Assembly (NCBI RefSeq): GCF_964340395.1
Contig: NC_135550.1
Location: 18,724,984 to 18,788,983 of the forward strand
Direction: 5' to 3'
Source of the DNA: Glandiceps talaboti
Lineage: Eukaryota; Hemichordata; Enteropneusta; Spengelidae
DNA: 64,000 nucleotides
Of the stretch, positions 52,486-64,000 are shown piece by piece; positions within the stretch are counted from its first letter, which is position 1, and every line of letters starts with the position of its first letter. The notes under the pieces are model-generated. The model was not told the DNA's origin, ran no database searches, and was given only the letters and a program-made list of their open reading frames with translations. The position numbers were made by a program, and so were the translations under genes.

Positions 52486-53170
52486 CATTTACCCCCAGGG
52501 CTGGTAAACATCGCATCAACCTTCTAGACTTCCATTCATTCAAAATATTAACTATTGACCAAAATCTATGTGACTAATTATAATACATGTTGTAGATATG
52601 AAGTCGTACGAGTTGACGTTAAGAAAGATGGCGACGTTCGGATCCTGAAAGGCTTGCTTGATATGGACGAGGTGAGACACATACAACTTTTAAATTAGTA
52701 GATTTTCATTAGAACGTGTATACCAATGCAGTATACTATGTTTTGTAGGTCTTGTCTGGTGAGGTCGGATCGTATTTAGATTCATTACATTCTGTTATGC
52801 TGGTTTTTATGTCGAATATTGACTTGAAATGCAAGCTTACTTAAATTGAGATAGGTAGGCCGGGTTGTGTTGGATTTGAGGGTTTTTTTAAATCCCAGGT
52901 GAGGATATAATACTACAATTTATCTTCCCCACTCCTTCATTCCAACACATACCCCCCTCCCCTCCCTGAGATCTCACAACAGACAGCGGTTGACTTTTGG
53001 GACTTTCCTCATGACGCCATGATATCACCACCAAGCCAGAAACAAATCAAAGATCTTTTCCATACAAACAAATTGACATACAATATAATACCTGGATAAG
53101 TAATGTATATGACTTGATTGACAACCAATTCTCATCCCGTCGTCAAAGTTAAGTTGAAGAGTTCAATATT
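52486..53170 (+). pseudogene. Duplicated carboxypeptidase propeptide exons, frameshifted
   Basis: Copy of the intron-1 end, exon 2 and exon 3 of the plus-strand carboxypeptidase (compare 54104-55080). Exon 2 copy, about 52597-52672, still reads [17 protein letters not shown] and keeps its donor. Exon 3 copy, from 52983, starts AVDFWDFPHDAMISPPSQ, but a 5-base insertion after ...acaaacaa shifts the frame and brings a stop (ggataagtaa) within a few codons. The following sequence still matches (gacttgattgacaaccaatt) and then decays. No copies of the catalytic exons follow. It is a decayed tandem duplicate of the 5' part of the gene. Confidence 0.85.
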
Positions 53171-53715
53171 ATTATGATAAAAGAATGTTCAAATATAAAA
53201 AAACTGGCGAATATTTCATTTGATATTTAGAAAATAATTACTAAATACATAATTTGTATATGTATCTAGTTTTTTTCTCATTATTTCTCATTATTTCTAA
53301 TTGATAGGTCTGTCTTTACCACAGTCACTCGTGAGCTAATATTCTTTTCCATGATGATAATATTCTATTTTAGGATGATTATGATACAAAATAATGACGT
53401 TATTAGGTATTTACGATATTCAAAAAATACTGGTATCGTAAAGTATCATCCTGGAATAGCGCACAAGTGACTGTATGTCTCACATATTCCATCGATAGAT
53501 GTTTTAACGCAACTTCATCTGGCCAACCACAGGTGGCGCACTTCAATGAAAATCCCAAATCTATCTTAACCAAATCTCCAATAAATCAATTTGATGAATT
53601 GCGTGTCTTTCTAGCGATATGGAGAACATAGTCACACCTGAGTTCGTAAGTTGAAGTTGGTCAGGTAGAACTGACCCGATAGTAACAGATTACGACTGTC
53701 CAGCAAGCAAGAAAC

Positions 53716-54645
53716 ATGCTGAATATTCTGTTTCTACTACTTGTTGCCGGCTCCTGTATCGGAGTGAAACGATATGATGGGTGCGTTTATTTTGTGCTCT
53801 TTTGTGAAAATGTATCCAGACACCTCCATTCAAATTTCTGCCAGAAAAAAATCCGTGTTAACAAATATTTATACTTAATCGTGCAATACAGCAGTGAAGC
53901 GCAGTTATTCGAATAGTTTACTTGCGAGAACATTCAACAAAAATATTTGAGATGAAAAGTACAGTTTGTATTATCACGTTAGACTTTTGTTCGGGATGGG
54001 TGTGATGAGGGTGCGGGGGTGGGGGTGGGGGTGGTTGCTTTGCTGGTTCTCATAAATACGTTGTGTGTCAAAGCGGCGAGTGCGTGATATATTCAGATGC
54101 GCATCACATTTACCCCCAGGGCTGGTAAACATCGTATCAACCTTCCAGACTTCCATTCATTCAAAATAACTATTGACCAAAATCTATGTGACTAATACAT
54201 GTTGTAGATATGAAGTCCTACGGGTCGACGTTAAGAAAGATGGCGACGTTCGGATCCTGAAAGGCTTGCTTGATATGGACGAGGTGAGACACGTATAAAT
54301 AAATAGTTTCTTTCTTTATATGATTTTACAGTATTTTACAGAACTGACCAGGTCACGGGATAAGTTGCTTACTAGACTAATCATTGACTAAGCATAGCAT
54401 AGCTGGTTTCCATCCATCCATCCACGTCCGTTCAGTGTAGAGAACGGACAAGGACTATACTGATATGCAGACTATAGTATTTGCATTTAGTCAGTGTATT
54501 GAGCAGATACCTTTCTTCTTTTTTTATGTTTGTATTTAGTTGACGTAAAGTGGACACATTGTAAGGGACTATAAATGACAAAGAAATGATATTAGGCTGA
54601 CTCAAAACATCAAACTAACACGACACACATGAACCCCCACACATA

Positions 54646-54676
<31 letters not shown>

Positions 54677-57600
54677 ACATAAACACATATACTCAAACAA
54701 ACAAACAAACAAACAAACAAACAAACAAACAAACAAACGCCATCAATTGCCCTTCTACAATAACAGAAAATGCATTTAATATGTTTTGGTCGAAGTAAGA
54801 AGGGGACAAGACAACATTACACTAGTATTTATGCCCACTCACTCCTTCACTCCAACATACCTTCTCTCAACAGACAGTGGTTGACTTTTGGGACTTTCCT
54901 CGTGACGTCATGGTATCACCATCAAGTCAGAAACAAATCAAAGATCTTCTCCGTACAAACAACATACAATATCATACATGGATAAGTAATGTACAGGACT
55001 TGATTGACAACCAGTTCTCACCACGTCGTCAAGGTCAAGTTGAAGAGTTCGACTATTCAGTGTATCATACTTATGAAGAGGTAAGCTGAAATATATGTCA
55101 TTGCAGTTTATGACATTGAACTTGATAGGTTTATAAACATGACTTAACCGCACTTCCTATAATTTATTAACACAATTTTTGTTTTAGATTCAACAATGGG
55201 TGTTTGATACTGCCGACAGATTTCCAGATCGGGCAAAACACTTTTTAGTGACAAACAGCTATGAAGGGAGAGAATTAAATGCACTACAGGTAAGATTGTA
55301 CGAGACTCTTAAAATGTCTGTGCGCTCATTTAATTTTTTGCTGCGTTGTGAAATTGTGAATTGCTGTATTCAATTTTCCTGAATTATGTGGCTTTTGATG
55401 TAAAGTTTTTGATAAAGTGGCTTTTCTCTTCATGACCTTGTACAACGACGAACAATTCTCTCAGACTCAAGTCGGAGAATTTTTCCGCTCTCGCAGAAAT
55501 AGTTCATCTGTTAGCGGATGTCGCATTGTTGCCGTAAACAGACTGGTAGTTTTACCACATCTCTTCGACATAAACATGAAAACAGGAGAGGTAATTTCAC
55601 TAATTATAACTCACGTGCAGTCTTTTAAAAAAACAGCCATGACTTTCAACAAACAACCATGAGTATACTCAGCAATATATATAGTCTAGAACGCTTGTTG
55701 CCTTTCATTAAATATCACCTATGGTGAAAACTGCAAAGATTAGAGCGTTTCAGTTTTGTGTAAACATTTGCTGCTAAAATATATGTTTTCCGTTTAGGTC
55801 GGAACTGACTCGGAGACGCCAAAAGAAGCCATATGGATCCAGGGTGGTATTCACGCTCGTGAATGGATTTCACCAGCCACCGTTATGTGGATGACCAATC
55901 AGGTCAGTCTATTACACAAAATGTTTTTATTTACTGACACGAATATAACTACTAACAAGCCTATTCCTTAGCATACAGAAGAAGTTGCGAAATGTCCGGT
56001 CTTTACCCTATAGGAACGAGCAGAATTTACGGTGGGTGGGGCTGGAAGAATGTTTTTGAAAAGAAAACATTCGTATGAAGATGTTATTGGTGAAGATGTT
56101 ATTGGTGAGAGATACAAGTTGAGTGTAGATCTATTTTTGTAGTGTTTCGTAGAAGCAGAAATGCTTACCGTTGACTGATATACCAAAACATGTATGAGTA
56201 AAATATTTTACCAAATCATATATGAGTAAAATATGTAAATTCGGTTATTATATTGCATGTAATTCGTCAAAACATTTGTGGACTAACTAAAGACTGTTAT
56301 ATTAGCCAAGCTTTCTTGACATAACTTGAAAAAAATGTCTTCGGTGTGAATGATGTGAACTAACTAGTAACTCAGTTATCCTCTTTTCAATTCCCACAGT
56401 TGCTTGAAGATTATCTTACGGATGAAGAAGTGAGGGCAATGTTGGACCAGTATGATATTTATGTACTTCCAGTTTTCAACACTGATGGCTATAGCCATAC
56501 GTTGGAGGTGAGTGAAATACTGTAGGGTGTAAGTCAACTAAGTAATTGCAGAAAAGGGTGTCATTCAACTGTTTACATTCTGGAAATGCTGTCATTCCAG
56601 TTCCAAGGCATTGGAAATGCTGTCATTCCACCTATTTATACAGTAGCGGCTGTCATTCCATTTGTTTTATAGTGCAGATGGTGTCATTCAACTAACTGAA
56701 TGTAGAAAAGGGTGCCATTCCACTGTTTACATTCTGGACATGCTGTCATTCCAGTTCCAAAGCATTGAAAATGCTGTCATTCCACTTAATTTATAGAGTG
56801 GCGGCTGTCATTCCACTTGTTTTAAAGTTCAGAGAGTGTCATTCAACTAACTGAATGTAGAAAAGGGTGTCATTCCACTGTTTACCCACTGTGAATGCTG
56901 TCATTCCAGTTCCAAAGCATTGGACATGCTGTCATTCCATGTATTTTATAGAGTGGCGGCTGTCATTCCTCTTGTTTTACAGTGCAGAGGGTGTCATTCA
57001 ACTAACTGAATGCAGAAAAGGGTGTCATTCTACTGTTTACATTCTGGAAATGCTGTCATTCCAGTTCCAAAGCATTGAAAATGCTGTCATTCCACTTATT
57101 TTATAGAGTGGCAGTTGTCATTCCACTTGTTTTAAAGTTCAGAGGGTGTCATTCAACTAACTGAATGCAGAAAAGGGTGTCATTCCACTGTTTACATACT
57201 GGAAATGCTGTCAATCGTTTTCCGTCATTCGGATTGTCATTCGTTTTAGGGTCACCCCATGTGTATTGATTTCGACTGTTCTACCTGAATGCTTGGCTGC
57301 TGCGTATTATCCCAAATAACCTTGAAATAAAATCTTGTGTAGGAAAGAAATTTGGCTGACAATGAAATGTTGTTATGAGCGAGTAGAGGGTCGGGTTAAC
57401 TCGTTATTCGAAATCATAAAAGAAAGAGCATAGCAACAATAGTAGCGGTGGTCAAACAAGCTATGGCTTGATTCATGAATATATGGAAAGAGCATAGCAC
57501 ATTTACCACATGGAACCACATCGTAGATAAGTTTTGATCGAAATATGCCATCGAAGTATCTGTCTGTTGATATCTTCCTCTAGGACAGACTGTGGCGGAA

Positions 57601-57815
57601 AACTCGCTCCCCGAATGAAGGTTCACCTTGCATTGGTACAGACGCAAATAGGAACTGGGATGTCATGTGGGGAGGTACAAACGTTTATTCAGTTCTGCTA
57701 GACTAATTATTTACGACCGTTGCTCGAGCAGTGAATCGTCAATATAACAAGATTAACCAGCTTGTTATGAACACTGCAATATCAAAATAGTTGATAGCGA
57801 TTGTCACGGATTGGG

Positions 57816-57879
<64 letters not shown>

Positions 57880-57880
57880 G

Positions 57881-57916
<36 letters not shown>

Positions 57917-59682
57917 CTCTCTCTCTGTGTGTTAATTTGTTAAAGAGATGGATGTAATTGGTCTCAGTGTCACGGCGTTTTGTCTTGTGAGACTCGCAAG
58001 TTTGATCACTGACTAATCAAATATAAGCACACGTTGCATTTTATCACGTGATCTGATGCTCTGATCTGATGAATACAATGGTTTGGGTAGGATGCAATTC
58101 ACTCCTCATAGTTTTACGTTACACAAGAGAGGGTATATCCGAAATCACAAATTAAGCCAAAACGGGTAAAGGCTAGGGTGTCTTGCGTACGACGTTTCAA
58201 GGTTAACCGGAGGTGTGGTCACGGGTTTACAATCTAGCTGTATTCACATAGAAGTTGCTATCGACTTCAAATACAAGCATTTAAATATAAACAATACACG
58301 TTTCTTTGTTTGACTTATCGAAGAAAATTTCGGTATGTATATTTATATGTACAGAAGAGGGTGCCAGCTCCAATCCCTGTGCAAGTACTTATCACGGAGA
58401 CAGTGCACACTCGGAGCCAGAAGTGAAAGGCGCTGTTGCATTCATTGAACAAGCATCGCTACAGCAGACGTTTCGAATGTTCATAGATATGCACAGTTAT
58501 AGTCAGTTTTGGTTAAACCCGTATGGCTACCAGCCAGAGTGGTGTGTTGATCATGGTACACAGGTAAGCAAATGTATGTCAATTTAAAAAAAAATGTTCA
58601 TGTGCCCTTGATAAAGAGTGAGTAATCTTCTTTAATATGTTCATGGTATGGCAAGATTGATAATTAAATAATATTAATAACACATGCCAGCGAGGGCAAT
58701 ATCACAATTTAGTGCCTGCACAAGGGTTGGCACTCTTTACCAAAATTTTGATGATGTCCAAGCCAAAGGCTTGGTAAAGAGTGCCAGCCCGATTACAGTA
58801 CTTTACATCACACTACATTACATCACATTACATTATTACTGCTGTGGCAATCATTAAAGAATGTCCGAATTTATTTGGATAAAAAACATTACTATTATTA
58901 TTTAATTATTACTATTATTGCGACCATACAACATAAATACACATAACATCATCACACCACACCACATAAGATCACACAACACTATATCACTGTATCCCTG
59001 TTTCGCTCCATCTTACAGATTGCACTTGCCAATGATGGTGCCGCAGCTATTGGATTAGTTTATGGAACAAGTTACCTTGTTGATACTTTCTATGCACTCT
59101 TATGTGAGTACCAATCATTGTCTTTCCATATCAGAAGTTTGATAAGGCAATCTTTGTTAAACCTTACTGGAGAGTCAAATGTTCCTAACTTATGGTAATA
59201 AAGTATTAGAGTACATTATTCGTCATTGATGTATCAATAAGGCCCAAAATAATAATAACTGTTTGGTTCCGGTTACCCTACCCCACCTAGTTTTTTTTTT
59301 ACATATTCGAAAGAAAAATAACAAAATCATGAAAATTGTGTGAAGTCTCGCCAGAAATAGTGGACGCAGAAACCGAAATCAACTTAAAAGGACAATATAA
59401 ACCAAACTTAATTCTTGCAAATCATATCATCTGTATAATACCATAACAATCTGTTCATTAAATGTACTTATTCTCCTGTGTTGCTAAATTCCAGATGCAG
59501 GATCAGGAACAGCACAGGATTGGGGCTATGATAAAGCAGGTATTACGTATTCCTACACTATAGAACTTCGCGATACTGGAGAGTACGGTTTCGTCCTCCC
59601 TGAAGATCAGATCGTGCCAACCTCGGAGGAAACCTACCAAGGTCTCAAAGCAGCTATCCGATACTTAATGAATAATCCGTAG
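53716..59682 (+). CDS. Secreted M14A metallocarboxypeptidase zymogen with Gln255, 411 aa
   Basis: Paralogue of the minus-strand enzyme with the same ten-exon plan: 53716-53780, 54208-54283, 54874-55080, 55188-55289, 55798-55902, 56400-56507, 57584-57674, 58355-58563, 59019-59103, 59495-59682. The phases close at 1236 nt. The signal peptide is [16 protein letters not shown]. The activation peptide follows ([33 protein letters not shown]). The catalytic set is complete: [26 protein letters not shown], Tyr248 (codon split by the last intron), [10 protein letters not shown]. The specificity position 255 is Gln (GTAQDW), neither the CPA nor the CPB residue, so cleavage preference cannot be assigned confidently. 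An AATAAA at about 59782 probably ends the transcript. Intron 6 carries a 155-bp minisatellite, and intron 4 contains an open, phase-0 candidate exon (55465-55590). Confidence 0.94.
54650..54738. repeat. (AC)n and (AAAC)n microsatellite
   Basis: An AC run followed by about ten AAAC units in intron 2 of the plus-strand carboxypeptidase. Confidence 0.9.
55465..55590 (+). other. Candidate cassette exon within carboxypeptidase intron 4
   Basis: An open stretch of exactly 126 nt (42 codons) follows a good acceptor (caattctctcag) and ends at gag/gtaatt, both in phase 0, the phase of the surrounding intron. It would insert [20 protein letters not shown] and 22 further residues between LNALQ and VGTDSE, just before the zinc-binding exon. 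The base composition is richer in GC than the intron. The segment has no counterpart in the carboxypeptidase A family. Confidence 0.35.
56540..57230 (+). repeat. Minisatellite, ~155-bp unit, 4-5 copies
   Basis: The marker gaaaagggtg occurs at 56551, 56705, 56860, 57014 and 57170, giving a period of 154-156 bp. Each unit holds several copies of tgtcattcca with spacers such as gttccaaagcattg. It lies in intron 6 of the plus-strand carboxypeptidase. Confidence 0.92.
57817..57914. repeat. (CA)n microsatellite
   Basis: About 48 dinucleotide units with a short CACG interruption, followed by a (CT)n run, in intron 7 of the plus-strand carboxypeptidase. Confidence 0.95.
58714..58792. repeat. Hairpin in carboxypeptidase intron 8
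   Basis: gttggcactctttaccaa and ttggtaaagagtgccagc form an 18-bp stem with one mismatch, separated by about 35 bases. Confidence 0.7.
59255..59410 (-). repeat. Dispersed repeat, partial reverse copy
   Basis: Contains, on the minus strand, words shared with 1505-1856 and 6475-6825: a ggtggggtagg block, a run of A followed by caaatatg-like sequence, and a tgcgtccactatttctggcg block similar to tgcatccactactgctcgtg. It lies in intron 9 of the plus-strand carboxypeptidase. Confidence 0.5.
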
Positions 59683-61060
59683 ATTTTCAAGTACAATTAT
59701 TACTCTAAATATCATAATGACCATATCTCTCTTGATATTGTGGAAATTGTAAATGTGTCTGTCTTTGACACTGAAGTACTAAATAAAGTGATCATACAGA
59801 CTGCGTATCAAAGCATAATGTCTCTTTCTCACTTGTCATAGTGTGTACCGTCTCATTGTTCTAGCAATTAACATGATGTGTGTCTCGGAAATAAAACTTG
59901 TAAACTTTTGCTGTTACTTTGTTCAAGAAAAACCCCCAATAATTATATTTTCACTTGAAATCAAGAAACAATGAGGAGTCACCACGCCATGTTTTTATTA
60001 CAAGTCAAAATAACTCTAAACCCTAACCCTAACCAATTTCAGAATCCAAAAAAGCTGCAACTTGGACATTTTTTTCATCAAGTAAGTGACAATCTAAATC
60101 TTGAGCAAAAAGCTTCCAATGGTTTTGAATATGTCGCCACGTGAAAACTGCACTAGGTTGTAACTGGAGTATAATTGTTCGATCAGAAAACCACAATAAT
60201 TAGCTGAAAATTGTCAAAATACCAATAATTAGACATTGTACATTTTAATTAGTGGGTGTATGTAGTACTGAAATAGGATGGATGAATTCATGAGCGCCGT
60301 TGAGGGCGTTTGTTTTTGGGTGAGGACCGAAAAATCAATTCGATTTGATTTATCGTGTAAACAGCCACAGAAATACGCTTACCCACAGGTGATGCAATAC
60401 TGATCAGGGTGTACGATTTTACGAGTAAGTTATTGTACCTAACTAAACATTTCCCAAAAAACGTGCCATGGGCCAATTGCAGTTATACCAACTTTCACTC
60501 TATAGGAGATAAAAGACCAGTCAATTTCACTGAAAGCAAGATGGTGGACCCTCAAATTTCTAAAATCAATTCAAAATGATCAAGAATAAGCTTCAATATG
60601 TCAAAGATGGCTTTATATTACAACTGTTGACATCAGACTGTGGACAAACAGAAGCTGTTACAAACAAGAAAACAAACAAATGAATTGGGTTTAATAACAC
60701 TTGGCACATCAGGTTCGGCTTGTATTACATTATATGGTTTGATGAGAATAGTTTTATGGCCTCTTTATGTGTTTAAGAAATGCCAGGGGAACTTCTAATT
60801 TGTGAACGAGAACTATTATGTAAAGCGGCCATACAGGTGTTCTTATCAAAGGATGAAATGTAATATAAGTCTCTGTACATCCAACATGCTGAGTCAAGTG
60901 ATATTAATCGAATTCAGTTGCTTACTTTGCCTGTTTGTGTATAACAGATTCCGTTTGAACACTGTCTGCTGTCAGCAGTTGTAAACTATCTAGAAAATCC
61001 ACTTTTGTGGTCAACGCTAGAAACGGTGTAGATCACAAATAAATAAAATAAAATACATTT

Positions 61061-61335
61061 ATGTATGTATGTATGTATGTATGTATGTATGTATGTATGT
61101 ATGTATGTATGTATGTATGTACGTATGTACGTATGTATGTATGTATGTATGTATGTATGTATGTATGTATGTGTGTATGTATGTATGTGTGTATGTATGT
61201 ATGTGTGTGTATGTTTGTGTGTGTGTGTGTACGTTTGTTCGTTCGTTCGTTTGTATGTGTTTTAATTATGTCTCTGTGGTTGGTTGGTTATTTGTTTGTT
61301 TGTTTGTTTGTTTGTTTGTTTGTTTGTTTGTTTGC
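61061..61335. repeat. (TATG)n-(TTTG)n microsatellite
   Basis: About 150 bp of TATG units, a degenerate TG-rich centre, and about a dozen TTTG units. The Met-Tyr-Val-Cys open frames are artefacts. Confidence 0.95.
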
Positions 61336-62088
61336 CTGTTGTGCTTGTCTGGCTGTTTGTCAGGTTGGGTGTTTGTTTGCTGAGTTGTAATTGTATACTT
61401 GGTATGTATTAGCATACATTATTTGATTGTTTGATTAAAATCAATTTCATATACAACAATAAAAATACGACAATAAACAAGACTACTAAACCTGGACGCT
61501 CTCAAACTAAACAATAAGACTTTTTACCAATTAAAATGGGCAGAAGCTGAGTTTATGCGTTTTTGGTCGTAAGATTTGCTGTATATCTAAAAGGTACTGA
61601 CTATATCCTACTTAATAACAAATACTTAACCACCACCACTCGTAATTGACTTAACTCAATTCTGGTGTTAAAGTCTAACTTGTAAACGAACCGATGACGT
61701 AATTTATCATACGCATTAAAAAATTGGATTGAAATCCTTACTATGCAATACACTGTTTGAACAATACCCGCAGACAATTGTAATGTAACTCTTCTAGAAG
61801 GCATGCATCGATATTATACCAGGATAGTTTGATTGAGGGTTTATGTCAATATTTTCATTCGAGTAAAAGTGTTCAAACTCAACTTATGCCACTTAAACGT
61901 TAGACAGTAAAGGTAAAACACATTCTTATAGGATACATGCAAGGAACACATAGATATATGAATCTAAACCGACCCAGTTCATGTGTTCTCCATCTGTCCC
62001 TGTCTGAAGAGCATATACTATCGACCTTCTTTCTAACGTCACTGATAGGATTTGTGTATCATCTTTTGAATCAACGTCTATGACAGTA

Positions 62089-62275
62089 TCCACTGGACAG
62101 GAAGGATAGATGTCACCCAGTTATCTGACATCGTGTGATTCACAGCAGGTGATCATTTCTTAAGTGTAAACATATTGGATGTGGGTTATCATGTTTCATT
62201 GTTAGGCCGACATCACCAATATCACGATATCAGATAATTAAGTGACACCCACCCATCTTTCCTGTCCATTAGATA
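62089..62275. repeat. Fold-back element with ~50-bp imperfect arms
   Basis: Arm 62089-62138 (actggacaggaaggatagat ... ttatctgacatcgtg) pairs with 62222-62275 (cacgatatcagataa ... tctttcctgtccatt). The ~80-base centre is not repeated. No open frame; MITE-like. Confidence 0.7.
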
Positions 62276-63159
62276 TAATTCACAACACTTATCTGCATTC
62301 TCTTATCTAAATGACAGTGTATTAATTCCACCAGATGTATAAACATATACCGTAAAATGCTAAATATATAACTTAAGTTAAGCTGGTTACCACCCAAGGG
62401 AAATTGGATAGATAGAAAGTAGCATGATACATATAAACATTTAATGCCGATCAGAATAAAAAAAGTGTATCATTCAAGTGTAATAATATGTCTGAAATAT
62501 TTCATGTATTTCAGCTATGTTTGTTATTCAGTAAGAAATGGTCAATGGGGGATTTCAAAACAATACAACTGATAGAAAAAATAACAGGGTGCCTTTGATG
62601 TAGATGATTCAGGCGAGTTTTTTTTTATCTGTGAAAGTTATAATATAACACTAACAGTCGTTTTAGATTGTTATAACATGTAGCATTCTATCAGTAAACA
62701 GTTATTGTTATTGGATCCTGGCTCCTGTGGTACTTATACTTTGATAAGTTACCAAGGCTAATTACATTATATTGTATGTCTTTGCATGAAACTTGTCTTA
62801 TTCAGACTTACCACGAGCAAACAAACCCATGTTTTTTCACGGGTTGTAGCAGAAGAGCGACAATAGACTGTCAATATAATAATAATAATAATGTTGTTTT
62901 TTCAAGGAATAGTGGCATGGTTTGTTACCACTCTTCCCATCCCTTGAAGAATTGATCTCCTTCAAAACGCACCCTTGCAAGTTAATAAAAGCCATCCTTT
63001 AACAGTAAAAGTAATACATCAAATCACAGACAATCGCTTACTAATCACACGGAAACTCATAAAACTGGAGCATAGTTATGTGCCAAAGAGAACTTTACAT
63101 GTAATACATAGAAATTCAATGGGGCTATGTTTTGGCCTAGAGTGTTAGCATCGAGAACC

Positions 63160-63425
63160 GCCTGTGAAATGCCATTGGGCACGCAGACGTTGAATTATTA
63201 GTTGTAAATGGGAGAGAAATTAATTTGCTCGAATGTGTAAATTATTTTTCACTAAACATAAATATCGCCACCACTCAAGTGGACGGATGGAATAATATGA
63301 CGACAGTATTTCAAATCTTTGAAAGGTTAGAGATCTTCCCGACATATTCACAGATAAGCCCAGTGAGTCTAGACGCCATAAAACACCATATCAACCACTA
63401 CATAAGCAAACAGGCCAACTCCTAG
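63160..63425 (+). other. Open frame of 88 codons, possibly retrotransposon-derived
   Basis: A continuous frame after a TGA, without an early ATG, ends in TAG. It reads GHADVELLVVNGREINLLEC and later VDGWNNMTTVFQIFERLEIF. The VVNGREI then YF spacing loosely recalls the segment after the catalytic block of LINE reverse transcriptases (a valine/asparagine/glycine turn then a YLG-like motif). I cannot exclude chance or a host exon. No poly-A or flanking element structure is seen. Confidence 0.25.
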
Positions 63426-64000
63426 TTTTAGATGAAATAATTTAGGCAAAACACAAAGGACAGATTTGTTTTGGGCCCAAAATATGTGAGTGCAGACGTT
63501 AAATGAATAACCGTGGTTTAGAATCAGTGTACGGATAAAGTATACAGTATATAGTATATAGTAGATATAGTGTACGGTCAGGTTCTAACAATGGGAACCA
63601 CTATCATTGTTTTGTTTTATTGGGAGTTATCATATCTGACTGACTCAGGTTTTTAATGGTACCAGTAATGACTTATTCAAGGACTTTTTTGAAGCTACGT
63701 CTTGCCGACAGTCATTGATCATTTGTCTGAAATGTATTTCTTTGTAATGAAAAGAAGCCTGGAAATTCCCTGCTTGTTTGAGAAAAGTTTGAAGCTTCCA
63801 AGGTCTACTAAAACTGGCATTAATTAGGTAGATAGACATGTTTACTGTTAAGTGTACTGAAGAGAATAGCTTTACTGTTGATGCTTCTCGTCACACAAAT
63901 AGCTTCGTGGACATTCATTTTCATGTAAATGTTCACACTACACCGTACCGACATTGGCACGCTTCACTGACGTGTCCGGGGGACATCATATATACTATAC

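Larger units (their letters stand above)
59800..64000. other. Right-hand intergenic region
   Basis: No gene I can support beyond one weak frame at 63160-63425. It holds a short telomere-like run (taaaccctaaccctaacc, 60017-60034), the TATG/TTTG microsatellite, and a fold-back element at 62089-62275. Confidence 0.5.

Noticed and set aside
60017-60034. Telomere-like taaaccctaaccctaacc
   Set aside because: Only about three units, far from any array edge; too short to call an interstitial telomere.
61061-61390. Cys-Met-Tyr-Val repeat frames
   Set aside because: TATG/TTTG microsatellite translation.

Overview
The window is AT-rich nuclear DNA of an invertebrate animal. Genes are split by GT-AG introns. 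Exons are tidy and phase-consistent, and introns and intergenic DNA are full of microsatellites, small fold-back elements and dispersed repeats. I cannot name the species; the gene content fits a marine deuterostome or lophotrochozoan, but that is a guess. I assembled gene models by hand from splice signals, reading phase and protein-family knowledge. Positions are exact where phases closed without conflict.

Left part (1-26.1 kb). DPH6 (diphthine-ammonia ligase) runs leftwards from 10346. Five exons are visible and its 3' end lies beyond base 1. Its introns hold a GTGTA-type satellite, a short LINE remnant, two copies of a dispersed repeat, and a ~1 kb inverted repeat that brackets exons 2 and 3. 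A small unrecognised gene starts divergently at 10887. Its 5' part occurs again, inverted and nearly identical, at 16469-16786, just upstream of the golgin-84 gene. GOLGA5 (golgin-84) is complete: 12 exons, 749 codons before the stop, 17481-26127.

Middle (26.1-44.2 kb). After ~8 kb with no gene I can support come two paralogous leucine-rich-repeat genes (34517-36147 and 40153-41910). Both have one LRR exon, a phase-1 intron and a short charged tail exon; the second tail carries a classical nuclear localisation signal. On the minus strand (42312 to about 44163) lie the 3' exons of a single-pass membrane protein.

Right part (44.9-59.7 kb). Two M14A metallocarboxypeptidase zymogen genes stand head to head. 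One is on the minus strand (51767 to 44898, 432 aa) and one on the plus strand (53716 to 59682, 411 aa). Both have ten coding exons with the same intron phases and a complete catalytic set. At the specificity position (255 in bovine carboxypeptidase A numbering) they carry Lys and Gln. A frameshifted duplicate of the plus-strand gene's propeptide exons lies between them. The last 4.3 kb hold repeats, a fold-back element and one weak open frame.

No CRISPR, operon or prokaryotic features are present, as expected. The items most worth following up are the Lys255 carboxypeptidase, a possible cassette exon just before the zinc motif of its neighbour, the inverted twin 5' gene ends, the array of copied splice donors in a GOLGA5 intron, and the paired LRR genes.
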